This document shows positions 4,852 through 5,880 of a stretch of 5,880 bases of DNA, one piece after another. The translations under genes were made by a program, and so were the position numbers. This DNA is from Sphingomonas sp. (GTDB taxonomy: Bacteria; Pseudomonadota; Alphaproteobacteria; Sphingomonadales; Sphingomonadaceae). The notes under the pieces were generated by a model that saw only the letters and a list, made by a program, of their open reading frames with translations, did not search any database and was not told the origin of the DNA. The stretch is taken from NCBI GenBank assembly GCA_013822915.1, contig PNLG01000436.1:1-5880 (forward strand), read 5' to 3'. The stretch's first letter is position 1. Every line of letters begins with the position of its first letter.

Positions 4852-5880
4852 GGCGGATAGCGGCGCGCCTCACCCGCCTGATACAGGCAGATCACATTGC
4901 CCGCCGGGTCGGTAAGCCGCGCCTCGCGCCACAGCCACTCCTGGTCGACCGGAAGGTGATCGAACACCATGCCTGCTGCCTGCAACCGCGCGACTTCGGC
5001 GCCCAGGTCATCGCATTCGAAAAACACCGTCGGCGCCGCCCCGGTCTCGGTCGAGAGGGTGGCCCCGCCCGCTGCCTCGAACCGGGCATAATGGCCGTCC
5101 TCGGTATCGACAATCTGGGTTAGGCCAAGCGTTCGGTAAAACGCCCCTGACCCCGCCGCCATCGGCACCGTCACTTGGTTCAGCCGCACGCCCGGCCCGA
5201 CATCAAGCCGCACCCGGTGGTGCCCCATCGGCCCGTGCCCCCGCCCCAGCCCCGGCGCGTCGTGGATCGCGAGCCGCACGAACCGACGGGCATGGCCAAT
5301 CGCTTCCGCCAGCGGATAGCCATAAGCAAGGAAGGTCGCGATCGCCGACGCGAGCGTGCAGCCGGTGCCATGGGTATGCGGCGTCGCGATGCGCTTGTCG
5401 GTCCAGTCGATATTATCGCCGTGAAGCCCGAACAGCGTGTCGGTAATCTCATCGCCATCGCTATCCCCGCCCTTGCACAGGATCGGCACCCCGCAATCGG
5501 TGAAGCCGGGGATGTCCATCAACACGCTCGCCTCAGCAACATTGGGCGTGACAATGCTGGCAAAGGGCATCAACCGGCTGACCATCGCCCGCGCCACCGA
5601 CCCATCGGCCAGCGCGTCGCCGCTGGTCGCCACCAGCACCGGGTCGAGCACAACCGGGACCGGCATGCGCGTGCCGGGCAGCCAGCGCTCCGCCGGCCCG
5701 CGCCACGCCAGCAGAACGCCCGCGACAATGCGCACGACCTCCTCATTGGGCAGCATGCCGATCTTGATCGCATCGACCCCGATATCATCGAGCACAGAGG
5801 CCATTTGCTCGGCGACCACGTCGGGTGGCACCGGCGCGACCAGCTGCACCCCCAGCGTATTTTGCGCGGTGATCGCCGTC
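4818..5880 (-). CDS. thiD: Hydroxymethylpyrimidine (phosphate) kinase fused to a C-terminal VOC/glyoxalase domain (5' end missing)
   Basis: ThiD phosphorylates HMP and HMP-P to HMP-PP for thiamine synthesis in the cytoplasm. The frame runs off the right edge; the codons before GTG 5849 read TAITAQNTLG, typical of ThiD near residue 35, so about 35 N-terminal residues are missing and 5849 is not the start. Numbering from that GTG, kinase motifs are DIGVDAIKIGML (22-33), VVLDPVLVATSGD (66-78), TPNVAEASVL (101-110), CKGGD (125-129), HTHGTGCTLASA (158-169) with the anion hole and catalytic cysteine, and GHGPMGHH (204-211). From about 221 to 325 a second domain follows without a break. NQVTVPMAAGSGAFYRTLGL and, later, LTDPAGNVICLYQ are characteristic of the VOC superfamily. 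Its ligand and metal residues cannot be assigned safely. The kinase segment between TPN and KGG is shorter than usual. rnhB follows with overlap. Confidence 0.9.
   Translation of the reverse strand, partial: TAITAQNTLGVQLVAPVPPDVVAEQMASVLDDIGVDAIKIGMLPNEEVVRIVAGVLLAWRGPAERWLPGTRMPVPVVLDPVLVATSGDALADGSVARAMVSRLMPFASIVTPNVAEASVLMDIPGFTDCGVPILCKGGDSDGDEITDTLFGLHGDNIDWTDKRIATPHTHGTGCTLASAIATFLAYGYPLAEAIGHARRFVRLAIHDAPGLGRGHGPMGHHRVRLDVGPGVRLNQVTVPMAAGSGAFYRTLGLTQIVDTEDGHYARFEAAGGATLSTETGAAPTVFFECDDLGAEVARLQAAGMVFDHLPVDQEWLWREARLTDPAGNVICLYQAGEARRYPPWRLGRRIGRD

Overview
The window looks like chromosomal DNA from a high-GC alphaproteobacterium, most likely a sphingomonad (inference). The strongest support is a full-length CcrM-type GANTC adenine methyltransferase next to rnhB, an N-terminally extended FolP of the alphaproteobacterial kind, and GC of roughly two thirds in the core genes (41 of 60 bases in 2161-2220). 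No rRNA, tRNA, CRISPR array, insertion sequence or integrase is visible.

Layout. Bases 1-1031 (+) hold the 3' part of a sigma-54-dependent activator (AAA+ plus Fis-type helix-turn-helix), cut by the left edge. Bases 1032-1140 are a short intergenic stretch with a -35-like TTGACA, a good ribosome binding site and a nine-codon reading frame. Bases 1141-1791 (+) encode a one-helix membrane protein resembling the DUF4760 family, clearly lower in GC than its neighbours. From 1847 to the right edge everything is on the minus strand. In transcription order this is thiD fused to a VOC/glyoxalase domain (5' end off the right edge), rnhB, a 174-bp control region, ccrM and folP. The + and - blocks converge at 1791/1847.

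How the genes relate. thiD-VOC and rnhB overlap and probably share a transcript that ends near a hairpin just after rnhB. ccrM and folP are 20 bases apart and are probably driven together from a promoter at about 4126-4154. The DNA upstream of ccrM is AT-rich for this genome (44 of 100 G+C in 4121-4220). It carries a sigma-70-like promoter, two GTTAAC sites (one reading TTAACCAT on the ccrM strand, a CtrA-like motif), three GANTC sites within 70 bp and an exact DnaA box, TTATCCACA. This resembles alphaproteobacterial cell-cycle control (CtrA, GcrA/CcrM, DnaA) converging on the methyltransferase gene.

I see no new defence or mobile system. The most interesting items are the dense ccrM control region, the ThiD-VOC fusion with a shortened kinase segment, and the start or possible frameshift of the low-GC DUF4760-like gene.
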